A stretch of 64,000 nt of DNA from Clytia hemisphaerica. Taxonomy: Eukaryota > Cnidaria > Hydrozoa > Leptothecata > Clytiidae. This document shows positions 12,310 through 25,101 of the stretch, one piece after another (the first letter of the stretch is position 1; each line of letters begins with the position of its first letter). Location: positions 1,425,209 through 1,489,208 of the forward strand of contig CACVBU010000616.1 of the NCBI GenBank assembly GCA_902728285.1. The letters are read 5' to 3'. The notes beneath the pieces are model-generated. The model made no database searches and was not told the origin of the DNA. It saw nothing but the letters and a program-made list of their open reading frames with translations. Both the position numbers and the translations under genes were made by a program.

Positions 12310-13209
12310 AGTCTGCGCGGCTAGTTCGAAACACAGGTCACAGGTCACAGGTCAACGGCTCACAGGTCAACAAAGTGCAGACCGGAAAAAAGATAATAAG
12401 ATCATAACATATACATAACATAACATCAATACATAACGCATTAAATTACAAAAAAGTAATACATGTTATTCAGATATTATAAAATGACAATTGAATAAAA
12501 TAACAACCTTAGTGACACTTACTTACAAAAATAATGACAAAATCATAAAATATGATGCCTAACAAGACAAAAACACAAAAAATATTCATAATACAGAATG
12601 TGATGTTGATAGTGTGAATGGATATAAAACGGCACCAATCAGAAGCTTCTGAGGTCCCTAAGAAAGTGGTTTTAGAAGGATAAAACTAATTAATCATTCG
12701 ATTGTTATTTTAATGACTTAATGACAATTTTTGACAAAAATGTTGACAGAATCACAAAATATCATGTCTTACAAGAGAAAAACACCAAAAATATTTAGCA
12801 TACCAAATGTGATGATAACAATATGGCTGGATATAAAATTACACCAATGAGAAGCTCGTGAGTTCTCTGAGAAGGTAGTTTTAGAGCGATGAGTTTTATT
12901 ATATGTAACCATCATATAACATTACAAACATTACAATATGTAATATACCTGTTATACGTATAATATGGTTTTAAATTTTCTGGTCTGCGTTATGCACGGC
13001 GCAAACTGCGAAAGATCGATAAAAGCACATGGTTAAATTTTGATGTTTGAAATGGTTTTATATGGATGAAATTGCTTGAGAATTATGTTTTTGATAATTC
13101 TTTGTGTTTTCCAAACATTTTCCTCTGCAATGACATTGATTAGAGTCAACCAACCATCACTGACCTGTGACCTGTGACCTGTGACCTGCGTTTTGAACTA
13201 GCCGCAGTC
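12310..13209. mobile_element. Non-autonomous inverted-repeat element with internal tandem copies
   Basis: About 900 bp bounded by AGTCTGCGCGGCTAGTTCGA on the left and its inverse near 13209. It contains two direct copies of a unit of about 230 bp (around 12540-12690 and 12740-12890) sharing 'acaccaat' and 'gagaagct' blocks. No coding capacity. Class unknown. Confidence 0.5.
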
Positions 13210-13794
13210 TGCGTGAATAAATTTTGTAGTTTAGTACCGTCAAGTTACACAACATGCACACAACCATCTTGAAGACTTTGCTGGTCGCAAATGATAATCG
13301 AAAGCAAAACTTAAAATTCATAACTATGCAGGGAAGCTCATTTTCCCCCCGTTTTGCTTTAAACTCCCTTTTGATTGGTCTATGAATTTGGTCGCTTTAT
13401 CGCCTTGGCAGAATAAACACACGACCATAATAAATAAATTCAACAGGGCAGTGGAGTAGCAATTAATTTCAACTGGAAGTCCTCTCTTCTGTGCCAAGCA
13501 CTAGCAGTGTTTTTTAAACTTTAAAACAATGTTAAATGAAGACCAGATGGATCTGTTTGTTATGACTGTGCAAGTTGTGACAAGAGTGTGCATGTTGTGT
13601 AACTTGACGGTATAATTCATTAAATTCTAGAAACCATTTTTCATAACTTTCTGCAGTCCGCTTTCTGCAAGTCTGATAAGAGATACCGTGAGATTGGGTA
13701 ACTTGCATCAGTGGAGGCTAACATGCATAGCCCTCAAATGAAAGACCTGGCTGGTCATTAAAATACAAAGTTAAATCAAAACAAAAAGGGAATT

Positions 13795-14601
13795 CAAATT
13801 AAAACGCCCCAGGGCACACGTGACCCTGGCTTGTTTGTAACTGATCTGGATTTTGCTGATGACCTCGCACTTGTTGCAGAAAGTATTCAAAATCTCGAAA
13901 TTCTACTCCATTCTTTAGAAACTGCAGCAAGTCAGGTCAGTCTTTACTGTAACGAGAAAAAAACAGAATATCTTTGCTCCTCTGAAAACTTTCTCCCTTT
14001 ATTTTCTTTGAAAGGTGTTGACATTAAAAAAGTAATCGATTTCAACTACTTAGGCTCTCTTATCAACAGTTCTGATAGCGACTTTAAAACCAGGAAAGCA
14101 CTTGCGTGGAAAGCTTGTAATAAGCTCAACAAAATCTGGCAATGTGATCTTGACAATAACCTCAAGCTGAAAATTTTCAAGTGTCTTGTGGAGCCCATTC
14201 TTCTTTATGGTTCTGAAACCTGGACCATGACAAAATCTATGGAGAAAAGTCTTGATGGGTGTTATACCAATCTCCTAAAAAGGGTTCAAAATCTTGATTG
14301 GAGAGATCATCCCAACCTCGCCCAAATCTACCAAGGTCTCCCTAGAATCTCTTCTGTTCTTTTTTCCAGGAGGCTAACTTTCTCCGGCCATTGTTTCAGA
14401 GCAAAATCTGAAATCATTTCAGATATCTTATTGTGGTGCCCTACTGGTCCTAGACGCTCAAGGAAGCAAACTTTCCTCGACAATTTGAGGCGGGAAACAG
14501 GGCTCGAGTTAGAAGAACTGAAAACAGTTATGTCAGACCGTGAGCTGTGGAAAGAGAGATACTCGGTATTTCCGACCTAACGGTCGAAGGATGATGATGA
14601 T
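13795..14601 (+). pseudogene. 5'-truncated LINE, 3' end of reverse transcriptase
   Basis: The frame 13831-14580 encodes about 249 residues starting inside the reverse transcriptase. DLDFADDLALVA carries the catalytic F-A-D-D, followed by YLGS, then YGSETWTMTK and a conserved C-terminal tail ending at TAA 14578-14580. The DNA then runs into a (GATGAT) tail (about 14589-14604), as in RTE-like and related LINEs whose 3' ends finish in short microsatellites. The endonuclease and most of the fingers are absent, so this is a dead 5'-truncated insertion. It sits in the loop of the fold-back structure, so it inserted after or with that element. Confidence 0.85.
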
Positions 14602-15372
14602 GATGCACAGCCATAACAAACAGATCAATTTGGTCTTCATTTAACATTGTTTTAAAGTTTAAAAAACACTGCCAGTGCTTGGCACAGAAGAGAGGATTCC
14701 CAGTTGAAATTAATTGCTACACCGCTGCCCTGTTGAATTTATTTATTATGGTTGTGTGTTTATTCCGCCAAGGCTGTAAATCAATCGCCCAAATTCATAG
14801 ACCAATCAAAAGCGAGTTTAAAGCAAAACGGGGGAAAAATGAGCTTCCCCGCATAGTTATGAATTTTAAGTTTTGCTTTCGATTATCATTTGCGACCAGC
14901 AAAGTCTTCAAGATGGTTGTGTGCATGTTGTGTAACTTGACGGTTACTAAACTACAAAATTTATTTACCCAGACTGGAGGGGCCATCCATTAGTACGTAC
15001 ACAGTGAAGGGGGAGAGGGGGTTCAGCAAAAGCGTACATCTATTGTTTAAACAAAGTCATTTCTATTGTTCTCTGCGTACAAGGGGGGAGGGGGTGTCAA
15101 ATATTTGGAAAATCTTTGCGTACGTACTATATGGACAATGCTAAAGAGAAGTATACTTTGAGCTTCTCGTGGGGGGGGGGGGGGGGGGTGGAGGAGCTCT
15201 CAGGCTTGTTTTACTTAATTTTAAATCAAGTTATCAAATGTTTCACATTTTGTACATTATTCAACATATTTAGTTTACTCTGTTTCAGTGCATCTCTTAC
15301 ATCTGTTAACCCACTTATTAAAGCTATCTAGCTAAGCTCTATTGGCTGACCTTCCAGCCTCGGCTGGTTTAT

Positions 15373-18181
15373 TTCTATTAAATTCTAGTCTTGAAATCCT
15401 CTGTATTTCAGATCCCTGTCTCAATAAACCGAGTGATGTTTAAAGTTTGTTTAACTTTTTTTGATTCTCTGGGCTCTTTGCAAGGGAGACCTTTTGAAGA
15501 GGCTAGAGGGGTATTTTCCCTCCGGGGACGAAATTTTTGCCAAGTTTTCCAGCGTTTTATTCGAACGTTCGAAATTTAAAATTAGAAAGATTCGAAAGTT
15601 TGATTTTGAACGCAAGGAATTCGAAACCGGAAGTAAAACGAGTCTAAAATAAAAACTAAAAAATAAAAGTACTCAAGGCTCAGGGCAGACTAACGATCAT
15701 TGAACTTTTCACAACGATTCTTGAAAAAAATTGTATAATTTTCCTTAAGTGTTTGAGTACATCTCTAAAGAGGCTCGGTCTTCCTGGACCTGAGTAGTCT
15801 GAATCGCAGTCCTCTACAAAACCCCAGGTACTATAGGTCTGCTTAATGATCTACCAACCACTTTCCGGTTCAGTTTTTTTAATTCCATGTATTTTACAGA
15901 ATCTTGGCGAGTTAAAAATTTGATTGACATTGATGCGCGCGCAAAAACGATCGTTTCGAACATTTTTCAATAGAATGTTTAAACTCGAAATTCGAATCCC
16001 AGACCAGAAAAACAAAACAATAAGAAAAACAAAAAACAATCTGATGCACGCATTTTGTACAGTCTGTAAATTTATCAAAACTTTTCCTTCAGCTCTTTGG
16101 TCGAAGCTAAAAAATACAAATAGGAACAAAAAAGTGAAAGAGAACAACCAAAAACACTCCAATATCTTCAAAAAAATTGAAGCTAAAAGTACATGAAAAA
16201 GATAAACACAAAGGCCACACAGTATCGGAAAGTGAAATGCCAAAGTTGAAGAAAAGTTTTTCGTTTGTTTTGACATTTAACAAGGGAACAACAACACTCC
16301 CTTTTGTAGAATCATAAAGAAGTAATGTCATAAATATTCAATATAACCCCCAAAATGTACCGTATAAACATAACTAAAATACCTTGAAAAAAACTGCAAC
16401 ATATCTGTAGAACTGACAAAAAAATTATCTGGAGCCAAAGTGATCAACAAATCCAGTGTGGCAAAAAATTATACATCATACAAGTCCAAATTCAATCATC
16501 AAAATGTAGTTTTGTGAAGCAAAATTTTGTTGGTGCACACAGAAGATACATCAGGGCACTTAAATTCAATAAATCTAATTTCTAATCTTTTACAAAATCT
16601 CCACATTAAACAAGAAAGGAGGAAAAAAACAGGCAAACTTCCCTCCGCCTACTTTTTTTTCGAAATCCAATTATATTTTCCAATCTATGATTTTGTGTCT
16701 CACAGAAAATTTAAACATTACGTAATGTTATATTTGTAGACACTCGCCAGCTAAAAATGTCTTTAGCCGTATATATCGGCTAAAGGCGGCAAATTTCTGG
16801 ACAAAGGAAATATCGCTTATTAAGCATCCTCTATAAGGAGCACGAATCCGTTAGTGGATGCCAGCAGCCTAGGACCTGAGCAGTTGTCGGGGTTTCGCGG
16901 GGTTACATTTACGAATTGATTATGAATCTATTTTAACTATCAATTTCTAGTGCGTGACCCTATAAATATTTTGCTTGCAACTTGCGAATCGAGTGACTTC
17001 CCTGGATCGCTTCGCAATTCTTATACATATACACTAGAATGACTGAAACGTTTAGTATAGGGTTATTGTTACCAACTGAAAATAAAGTGATAATAATGAT
17101 ATGTACGTTTTTATTAAAATGTCTTTTCTCCAACAACAAAATAAAATTCAAAATAAAGGAATACAAAAGTATGAATGCAGATTGAGTTCTGGTTTAGGTG
17201 TAAGCAATGTTTTAAAACAAAATACATTAAGAAAGTTAACCCTGAAAAGAAAGAGACAATGTACCCAAAGAATCCAATTTTTTTAACACGCTTTTTGGTG
17301 AGAACAAGTGAGCCTCGGCTTTTCTTATTTTTGCAGGCTCATTAAAAATAGTTTTATTATGTTATTTGCAGTCTAGCTTACTTGTTTCACTTAAAGGGCT
17401 TCAAAGAGACTCAAAATAATCAGCCTTTTTTAATCATTTTAGAATACTATAAGCCTCTACTGCGTTCTTACTCTCGGGTACCTAATAGCCGGGGGGTTTG
17501 GAATAAGCAGGGGGGTTGGAAAAAATCTCAAAATTTAATAAGCGGGGGGGTTGGAATAAAAATGTCCTGGGTGGAAAATGCTCGAAAAGGAGGCTGATAC
17601 AGCAGAATTAGGGCAAAAGAGGGAACTTTCAAAAAATAAAAAATTAATCAAAAAAAGAATCAGAAATAAATCTAAATTAAATCTAAAAAACCTAACCCCT
17701 ACAATAAGACTCATCCTAAAATTTAAGTACGTGGATATTTATTTAGAATTTTCTAGAGACACAAAGTCTTGCCATGAAATTCCATTCACTATAAGTATGC
17801 ACTAGTATTTGTTTTACTTTCCGTTTTGTACGAATGCTTCAGTTTTATTCAATCATATGCTGCTCAAAGGATAATTCCGAGCTCTATAATGTGCGACTAA
17901 ACAAATTCCAAAACCTTTTGGAAATGAAAATGAAAACAAGAAGCCCGAGAGGGCGTTAACGATGTATCACTCGGGCAAATTACTGTTTTCTCCTTTGTTT
18001 AATTCCCTTTAAACCATACGATTACTAGTACTAATCAATTTAATGTATATTGATTAAAGGTAAGAGGGCGTAACCACACAAATATCCAATAAATAAAGAA
18101 ATAAAATAATTTTTGAATACAAAATTATGAAATTTTACCAAAGAACTCATTCAACATTGTCAAAACCATAAAACACGCAAT
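15373..18181. other. Intergenic repeats and MACPF 3' flank
   Basis: No gene recognised. Bases 16970-17045 share a block (TTGCTTGCAACTTGCGAATC ... GATCGCTTCGCAA) with 57172-57240. Bases 17455-17560 share the G-run repeat (CGGGGGGTTTGGAATAAGC) with 56575-56660. On the minus strand an AATAAA at 17849-17844 could be the poly(A) signal of the MACPF gene, about 340 bases past its stop. Confidence 0.45.
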
Positions 18182-18430
18182 TTAGTCATTTTTATCAAAC
18201 CATTTACATACCATTGTTACGCCGTTCAATGCAGTATCATCACCAGCACCACCACCCTGGTTTTTTTCTACTCGTGTTTTGATACCAGCTAAGCGATATC
18301 CTTTGGGACATTCTTTTACACCTGACCAGCCTCCCCAGCCACCTTCTTTACTTTTATGCCATTTTTCATCATCAGCACAACGTAGTTCTATTGCGTTCGC
18401 CGCTGTGTCGTCGTCAACATAAGCTTTTCC
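18182..18430 (-). CDS. Secreted MACPF-TSP1-VMO-I protein, exon 7 (VMO-I, second half, and stop)
   Basis: The exon starts after TTTTTAAG and opens GKAYVDDDTAANAIELRC, completing the domain begun in exon 6 in phase 0; TAA is at 18182-18184. It holds GGWGGWSGVKECPKGY and a last GDDTALNGVTMVC. With exon 6 the motif D-D-T-A-x-N-x-[IV]-x-[ML]-x-C appears three times, matching the three-fold internal repeat of the vitelline membrane outer layer protein I (VMO-I) beta-prism. A GTATGT within the last codons resembles a donor, but reading through is preferred because the final Cys of the third repeat lies beyond it. The exon encodes residues about 790-871. Confidence 0.85.
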   Translation of the reverse strand, partial: GKAYVDDDTAANAIELRCADDEKWHKSKEGGWGGWSGVKECPKGYRLAGIKTRVEKNQGGGAGDDTALNGVTMVCKWFDKND

Positions 18431-19398
18431 CTTAAAAATAAAGATACAAAACTGTATGAAATTTTTAAAGTATTTGCACGTTTTTTATTCAGTTCTTTCT
18501 ATAGATTGTAAAATTTGCAAGATTTGCCATAGCCTAGCCCTACGGCAAAAAGTTTCAGTTTTAATGACTGCAGTTTTTGAGAAATTCCATGCTTTTCATT
18601 GTTTGATCTGTCAAAGTTGAACTTGAGGGAATCACCTTTTCAGTAATGACATTAAATTCCTTAAATGCCATGACAGTAAAAATGTAAAGTGGAAAAGCTA
18701 TTAAAATAGAATCCCTCATGAGCAAATGCGAAATTACAAATGTCAGTTGGTCTAAACGCAGCCATACTTGGCATTTTTAATAGCTTGCAGTAATCTTTTA
18801 ATTTCAATTGTTTTGCGATATTGTTCAGTTTCATAAATGCCTAACGATGCTAGCGTGTTGGCATTTGAGATGCCATTTTCAGCGAAGGAATCCCCTTTTC
18901 TGGCATTTCAAATCAAACAAAGAAACCAAAACAAAGAGAAAAAATTACATTTTAGACTTTTTAAAGTGTTTGCACGTTTTCTATTTAGTTTTTTCTATAC
19001 TCGATAAAATTTGCAAGTTTTGCCGTACCCTTGACCTACGGCAAAAGTTGCGAGTTTAATGACCGAATTTTTAGAGAGATTCCTTGCGTTTCATTGTTTG
19101 AACTATCAAACTTGAACATTAGGGAATCACCTTTTCTGTAATGACATTAAAAAGATGATTCCTCGAAAAGTTATGACGGAAAATAAATACAATGAAAAAG
19201 CTATTAAAATTGAATCCCTCATGAGCAATTGTTAAATGCAAAATGCCAGTATGTGTAAATATAGCCTATGTGTAACCGCAGCATTATCTACAATCAAGGT
19301 CATAATATTTGAGAAAAAAGGGAAATCCACCGGGAAGTTTTTGAACCACAATCGATTTGTAAGTGCTCTAAAGTATGTTGGAAGGGTAGAGTTTTGAC

Positions 19399-20305
19399 CA
19401 GTGAACTGTTATCAGATAGAATAACATGTTACTTTGGCTGCGTCATCGTCTATTCAGATTCCTTTTTTTTAAAGTGATGATTGGTCGTAAAAAAGATTTT
19501 CTCAAAATCTGAGGCAGGGATAAAAATCTCTTTATAAGGATATATTTTCACTACATTTTGTCTCAGTTCAGAAAGATTTCATTTTAAAAAAGTTTTGAAA
19601 TTTGCAAATCTATTTCAGCTTACAATCTGAAATTTTAGGGGCTGAAGTTCAGTGCTTTCATCAATTTTCACTTCAAAAACTTTAATCTGAATTCCAATCT
19701 ACATGGAAGGAATGACTAATTTAGGCGAAAACCTGACAGCTAGATTTCTTTCCTAAGAAGTGCATTTTCAAATAGTTTTCACCACTGATGGATCTATGAA
19801 AGTAGCTGATTTCGAATACATAGTTTTCATTTTTACTGATGGGACCGATGTGCCCTAAATTTCCATTTGAAAATAATCAAATTGTGTTCATAATTTTCGA
19901 GAATTCAAACGAATCTGATAGAGCATGTGAAAATATGTAATTAAAGGGACATTAAAGTAGTGAAATGTAAACATTGCGCGAACCACGTGTCATTAAAGAG
20001 AACAATTAAAATCACGTGTCCAAAACAAACTTGTAAAACAATTGAACAATCAAAATTAGCCATATTTGGTTTGATTTTTTATTTTGACATGTGACATTTG
20101 TTTTGATTTTGTATCCGCCGCATACAGTTTGTTTACAAATTTCGCAAGTACTGGTATGTCCCTTTAATATACGATAACAATAAAGAAATGAAATTATTAT
20201 TACACACGTATAATAAAATTCCCATTGCAGCTAAGGAACCCCTTACAGACACGCTTCATTTTGAGGAAAAAAGCTTGTATTTATTCTATCTGATGATAGT
20301 TCTAT
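19399..20305. mobile_element. hAT-like non-autonomous element nested in an older repeat
   Basis: Imperfect terminal inverted repeats around ATCAGATAGAATAA, flanked by near-identical 8-bp sequences GTTTTGAC (19391-19398) and GTTTTAAC (20306-20313). The empty site is visible in the related copy at about 48135-48165, where the flanks are continuous. An 8-bp duplication points to hAT. Confidence 0.6.
19941..20167. mobile_element. piggyBac-like MITE
   Basis: TTAA at both ends followed by inverted AGGGACAT. 227 bp, no coding capacity, nested in the hAT-like element. Confidence 0.6.
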
Positions 20306-21012
20306 GTTTTAACTCTGAGTTTTAACATGAGACTTAAGACCAAACCAAAAGTTCAAAAATAGTCCAATAAGACTTAGAATATAGCCTGGAAGTCTGCCAA
20401 CCCGTTCCAAATTGAAATATTCCATAAACTTAAAGAGATAGCCCAAATTCGACTTTCTCGCCGGAATTTTAAATCTGAAAAAAACGTTAAATAAAAATTC
20501 TCAATATATTATGACGTTGATTGTAATTTGTAAGCAAAATACGGTCACTGTTACCACGGTTTCTTTTGTTCTCTCATGAACAGATACGGGATTTGCAATC
20601 GCAGTCTGTATGACTGACTGCGATTATCGTAATATTGGCCCCATACAACATTTGCATGCAATAAATGCATGATAAATGTAAATGGAAAATTGCACAGTAA
20701 AGTAATTTTAGAATCACAACAGGAACAAAATAGTGAAGCTTAGCAAGTAAACCATTTGCCCTGCAAACCTTTATTGCAATAGAACGACATTAAAATAAAA
20801 AAGTGATTAAGAATGGGTACGGTGTTGTAATTTGAGTAACCAAGAGAGACACTCTCTCCCATCTCCGAGTAGATAGTTATCGAAAAAGGAATCTTCTGAC
20901 CGCTCTCAACTGCAGTCGCAAAATCTTTTTATTTTGTTTTCTCCTTCTTTCTTTATGCTACGGAACTGTATTGCTAAGGCTTTAAAAGTTGGAAGTGTTG
21001 TTAAAATCTTAC

Positions 21013-21302
21013 CTGCTCCTCCTCCACTTTTAGTTTGAATGCTGTAAAACCACCAGGGCATGGCTTTGATTCAGTGTCAAAGCTCCCATCATCTGCAAAT
21101 TTGCTGGTTATAATGGTTTTACCATCATCATTGCATCTCATTTCGATTTTATTGAGCGCCGTATCATCACCTCCGGTATGAAAAGGCCCAAAAGCATATC
21201 CCCGAGCATCTTGAACTTTAGAGTTGAACGAAATAATAAAGTGTCCTGTTGGACAGTACTCATAATCACCCCAGTCGCCCCAGTGGCCCGGCACAGTAAA
21301 TT
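21013..21302 (-). CDS. Secreted MACPF-TSP1-VMO-I protein, exon 6 (VMO-I, first half)
   Basis: Acceptor TTTTTAG before 21302, donor GTAAGA after 21013, 290 bases. It opens EFTVPGHWGDWGDYEYCP and contains GGDDTALNKIEMRC and KPCPGGFTAFKLKVEEEQ. The G-x-W-G-x-W ... C-P-x-G opening and the DDTALN block are the hallmarks of VMO-I, a beta-prism domain first known from the bird egg coat and thought to bind or modify carbohydrate. The phase (one base from exon 5, phase 0 to exon 7) fits both neighbours. The exon encodes residues about 693-789. Confidence 0.88.
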
Positions 21303-23941
21303 CTAAAAACAACAAAAATCAGTTATTCTGAAAAGTTTAATTTATTTTTACTTTGTGGTCACTTGATTTTGCCTGCGTTGCTTTAAGGTGTGCATTCACT
21401 TCAATCACGTGATGCGTTTTTTCGATAAAAACTAGTCTTAACTGACGCTACGAGTGCCCCCGGTCTTAAACTTTTATCTAAATCAATTTATATGATGCTT
21501 CGATGCCCACACAATTCAAGATTTCTCTTACAATTGCTCCCTTACTGTGCACAAAAGTATGAAGATTTATTAAAACAATAAAACCATTTATCAATAAATA
21601 AATTTGTGGTTGTTTCTTGTCTGTGAACCTTCCAAATATTGGATGGATGGAAAGGCAATCACTGAAGAGTTTTATAAAATAAAACCATTTAATTTAGAAA
21701 TAATAAGGTAATGAAAGCATTCATAGTTGTAACTTAACTTTGATGGATTATCCATGAATTTCTCTTTTTTACACAAATAGTTTTGTCAGCTTTCTAGCTT
21801 TCTAGTTGTTATTTTTAGATATGAAAGAAGAGATATGATTGCTATTATAAAAGAAGTGGTGTGCACCCGTTGTTCTTTAAAAGAGATCACTTATATGGGG
21901 GGGGGTTGTAGGGGTTCGGAATACCGTTTTCCCGTCAAAATTTTTGCTGAATCCCGGAATCCCGAAAATTGAAAAAAATAATACCACCGTAACACCGGTT
22001 TGTAGAGGTTCAAATACCGGCAAAATGACAAATAATAATGTCAAATACCGTCACCGTCTGATTTTAAAATACCGTTTTCCCGTCTTTTTTTTCGTCTAAT
22101 CCCGTAATACCGTACCAAAAAAGGGCCAATCCCGTCACACCGTAAAAGTACGAACCCCCCCCCCCTTATATCATATGAGGGAAGACGAAACGACGACGAC
22201 GACGTACTATGTTTGCGACGTGTATGTCCGAGCCAAAATTCGAAAATCGACACTTTGAGAGAAAAACTTTGAAATTTTTGGGACTCTTTGAGAGATTTTT
22301 AGCAAAACTTTGGCCAATATTTACCAAAGTTTGGTCAAAGTTTCGAAAATCGTGACTCTTTGAGAGAAAAATTTCGATTCTAATGATTTGGGGACCCTTT
22401 GAGAGACTAACAAATGAATACGTACCCCTTTGAAGGACTTTTAAGATATGAAATAGGTACCCTTATGGCTTGCACATACCCGTCATTTGTTTTGCCCAAG
22501 TGCCCCCCCCCCCCGTGTTAAAACTGTTTGATTTTCGTGATTTTGGGACCCTTTCAGAGACTAACTTATGAATTTGTACCCCTTCGAGAGACTTTTGAGG
22601 TATGAAAAAGGGTACTTTTATAGCATGCACATACTCGTCACCCTCCTCCGGGTCAAGAAATTGGATTTAGCTGTTTTTAAAACCCTTAACCCTATTGTTG
22701 TCAGGCTTTTTCGGATTTTGTATTCTCAAGGGGGGGGCTTTCCACCAGTCTTGCATAACTTTTGATCTAGAAAAGACTGGAAATTTAGCAGAAATGTTCT
22801 TTATCATAAAAGGAGTTCAAAGAAAAAAAATTGGGTTGATGACGTCATCATAAAGGTGATGACGTCATCACAAAGGTTCACAATTGTGGCTGAGCAAGGA
22901 AAAAGTACTATTTAATAAAATAGCAATTAAAAATGAACAACAGAGATTTTTCAATTCTGTTTTGAATTTCTAAAAGCCAAAAAGAAAATCTTTAACATAT
23001 TTGCCGGTTTTTACCATATTAATAAAATTGACGTTTAAAATCCATGCAGAAAATGAGTAAATTTTTTCAAAAAACAATGGCGTCATTTTTAATGACGTCA
23101 GCAGTTTTTGAAAATTTTTAAAAAATTTTTAAAATGTTTTTATTGATACCTAAAACCTGTCAGAATTTGAAGTCAGTTGGATCAAAAGTTATGCTAAATT
23201 TAAGATTTTTGGATTTTACAGGGTTTTAGCTGGATTTTATGATATGCCTGCACAAAAAAGTCATAAAACCTAATCTGGTCGGTGTATAATTGTAGAATTT
23301 GGTATATATGCTGCTAATAGGATTATATTAAAAGTCAAAAACTTTCAGAGTGTTGAAAATCTTTTTCAGTGAGCTATTAGTAAAAGAGTGCCACCCTGGT
23401 GGAAAACACCCCCCTGATAAAAATAGGGTTAAGGAGACTGAAATTATATTGCGTGATTTACGACCCATAGTGGGATTTTGAAGATCCAAAAAAGGGACCC
23501 TTTAACAAACCCATATCCTCTTTTGCCTAAGTACCCACCCCGGGTATTTACTGCAAAAATCAGTAAAAAATTGACAAATTTTCAAAGTTAAATTCAACAA
23601 AAACAATTGATAAACAGTTTTAATTCGGAAGAACATGAGGCTGGAATTTGGCCAAAGTACGAACATCTGAACCTCAAATTCCCCTTTTTAGGCCCTTAAG
23701 AAAAGAAACCCAGGGTATTAATTAAAACCTCAGAGACTTTAAGCCTGTAAATTTCGAGCAGAGAGGCTGAGCCAAAATTTACAAAATTTACTGTTTCCTT
23801 TCGTGGAAACAATTCCTCAGCTGCCTAAAAGCTGTTGAATTTTTCGAAGCATGCCACGTAAGAAACTTGTTATTATCATTATTATTGTTATTATTAGGAT
23901 TATACCATTAAATGAAGGTGTGAAATGTTGAGCACACAAAC
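21303..23941 (-). other. Intron 5 of the MACPF gene, with low-complexity repeats
   Basis: Includes a short element at about 21890-22175, bounded by inverted G/C runs, that repeats ATACCG and CCCGTC words. It also holds a direct repeat at 22340-22660 built on 'gggaccctttgagagact'-type words. No exon seen; the frames here arise from these repeats. Confidence 0.6.
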
Positions 23942-24088
23942 CTTTGTCTGGGAAACAAGACTTAGGTCTACAGACTTCTTCGTTCTTTCTGTTTTCTCTA
24001 TTTTTGTTATCAGAACAGCCATTACATGTTCTTGTTCTTGACTGATGTTTGGATGAACATTTTGAGTTACATGACCATTCAGACCATT
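23942..24088 (-). CDS. Secreted MACPF-TSP1-VMO-I protein, exon 5 (TSP1 module)
   Basis: 147 bases, phase 1 on both sides, so the whole module is a symmetric exon of the kind moved by exon shuffling. It reads EWSEWSCNSKC...HQSRTRTCNGC...EEVCRPKSC. This is a thrombospondin type 1 repeat with the W-x-x-W ladder, the R-x-R-T-C strand and all six cysteines. TSP1 modules act outside cells in adhesion and protein or glycan binding, and also occur next to MACPF in complement components. The acceptor is CCAACAG before 24088 and the donor AAAG/GTTTGT at 23942. The module is too short to show as an obvious long open frame. Confidence 0.87.
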
Positions 24089-24173
24089 CTGTTGGTTTTG
24101 ATAAAAAGTAAGAAGAAGAAAAATTATAAAATTCTAGAATTCTAAACGATATTTTATTACACTAGTTCCTTTT

Positions 24174-25066
24174 CGGTTTGTGTAATTTACGATGCGCGAT
24201 CCAACGATTCACGATGCACGATGCACGATCCATGCATATATTATGTTAATTATTCTAATTATGCATTTACAGGTTTTAGTAATCACATATTTTAATTCCT
24301 TCTTTTGTATTCCTGGAAAATCAATGTAAAGCATGCGTGTATATATTTTAACCTCGACAATCAAATCAAATCAAAACATAAACTTTTTTGCCCATGCTTT
24401 GAATTGAATATCTTGTAACCTTTTTGCTTTCTTTCTTAAAAAAAAGGTTTCTCCAATTAAACCAACCAAATGCATTAAATTGAGACAGGGTTATAAACAA
24501 AAATTTACAATGTTGTGGTAAAGTAGGGAAGACGTTTTTTAATGAAGAGCGCGTGTATAAACTCACCTTTTTTGAGAAAGATCAAATGATTTAATTGACT
24601 TGATCATCAAACAAAGAAAAATATCAAACAAATAAAAGCACCAATTGAAATTCAGAATGTAGCCAATGATTCCTTATATACCTTATTCAATGTTCTTAAA
24701 AAATAATACACGTACAAAAATGAGTTTGTGTTATAATAAATTTTTCGCGCCAAAACTTTTCTATGACGTCAAGGCTTTTTCTTTCATTTTATAAACGAGT
24801 GAGGCATGCGGCGAACATTTTCTTTCTCTCGCTATCAATTTTGGGTTTTTCTACACTGAAGATATAAGTTATTTTAAACATTCTGATTATGATAAATTAT
24901 TTCCCCTTCTTTTTTTATTTTTTTTTCGTTATTGTTATATGATGTTTGTAGCTAGTATTATGAAAACTTATTCGTGCATAATTAGAATAATTAACATAAT
25001 ATATGCATGGATCGTGCATCGCGCATCGTGAATCGTTGGATCGCGCATCGTAAATTACACAAACCG
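24174..25066. mobile_element. hAT-like MITE in intron 4
   Basis: Terminal inverted repeats of about 95 bp, starting CGGTTTGTGTAATTTACG on both ends and containing repeated ACGATGCACGATGC words, flanked by a perfect 8-bp duplication TTCCTTTT (24166-24173 and 25067-25074). No transposase inside. Confidence 0.78.
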
Positions 25067-25101
25067 TTCCTTTTTCATGTTCAAACAAAGGAAAGTAACT
25101 G

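Larger units (their letters stand above)
11559..15372. repeat. Nested fold-back (inverted repeat) structure
   Basis: Three pairs of inverted arms lie inside each other or side by side. Arm pair A is 11559-11788 with 15136-15372 (about 230 bp each, starting AATAAACCAGCCGAGGC). Arm pair B is 13206-13572 with 14602-14975 (about 370 bp each). Arm pair C is 12310-12354 with 13161-13209, built on repeated CACAGGT / ACCTGTG words. The arms are imperfect but easily seen. The poly-C run at about 11745 is matched by the poly-G run at about 15171. It looks like fold-back or MITE-type elements inserted into one another, with a LINE fragment in the loop of B. Confidence 0.75.
18431..21012 (-). other. Intron 6 of the MACPF gene, with repeats
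   Basis: GT...AG on the minus strand. Holds a tandem direct repeat (about 18470-18790 and 18950-19260, sharing 'cctacggcaaaa' and 'gggaatcacc' blocks) and a dispersed repeat at about 19290-20470 that recurs inverted at 47980-48262. That repeat is interrupted by a hAT-like element, which itself contains a piggyBac-like one. Confidence 0.7.

Noticed and set aside
15851-16331. Two Phe-rich minus-strand frames up to 141 residues
   Set aside because: Low-complexity Phe/Leu/Ser composition expected from A-rich DNA read in reverse, and no recognised motif.
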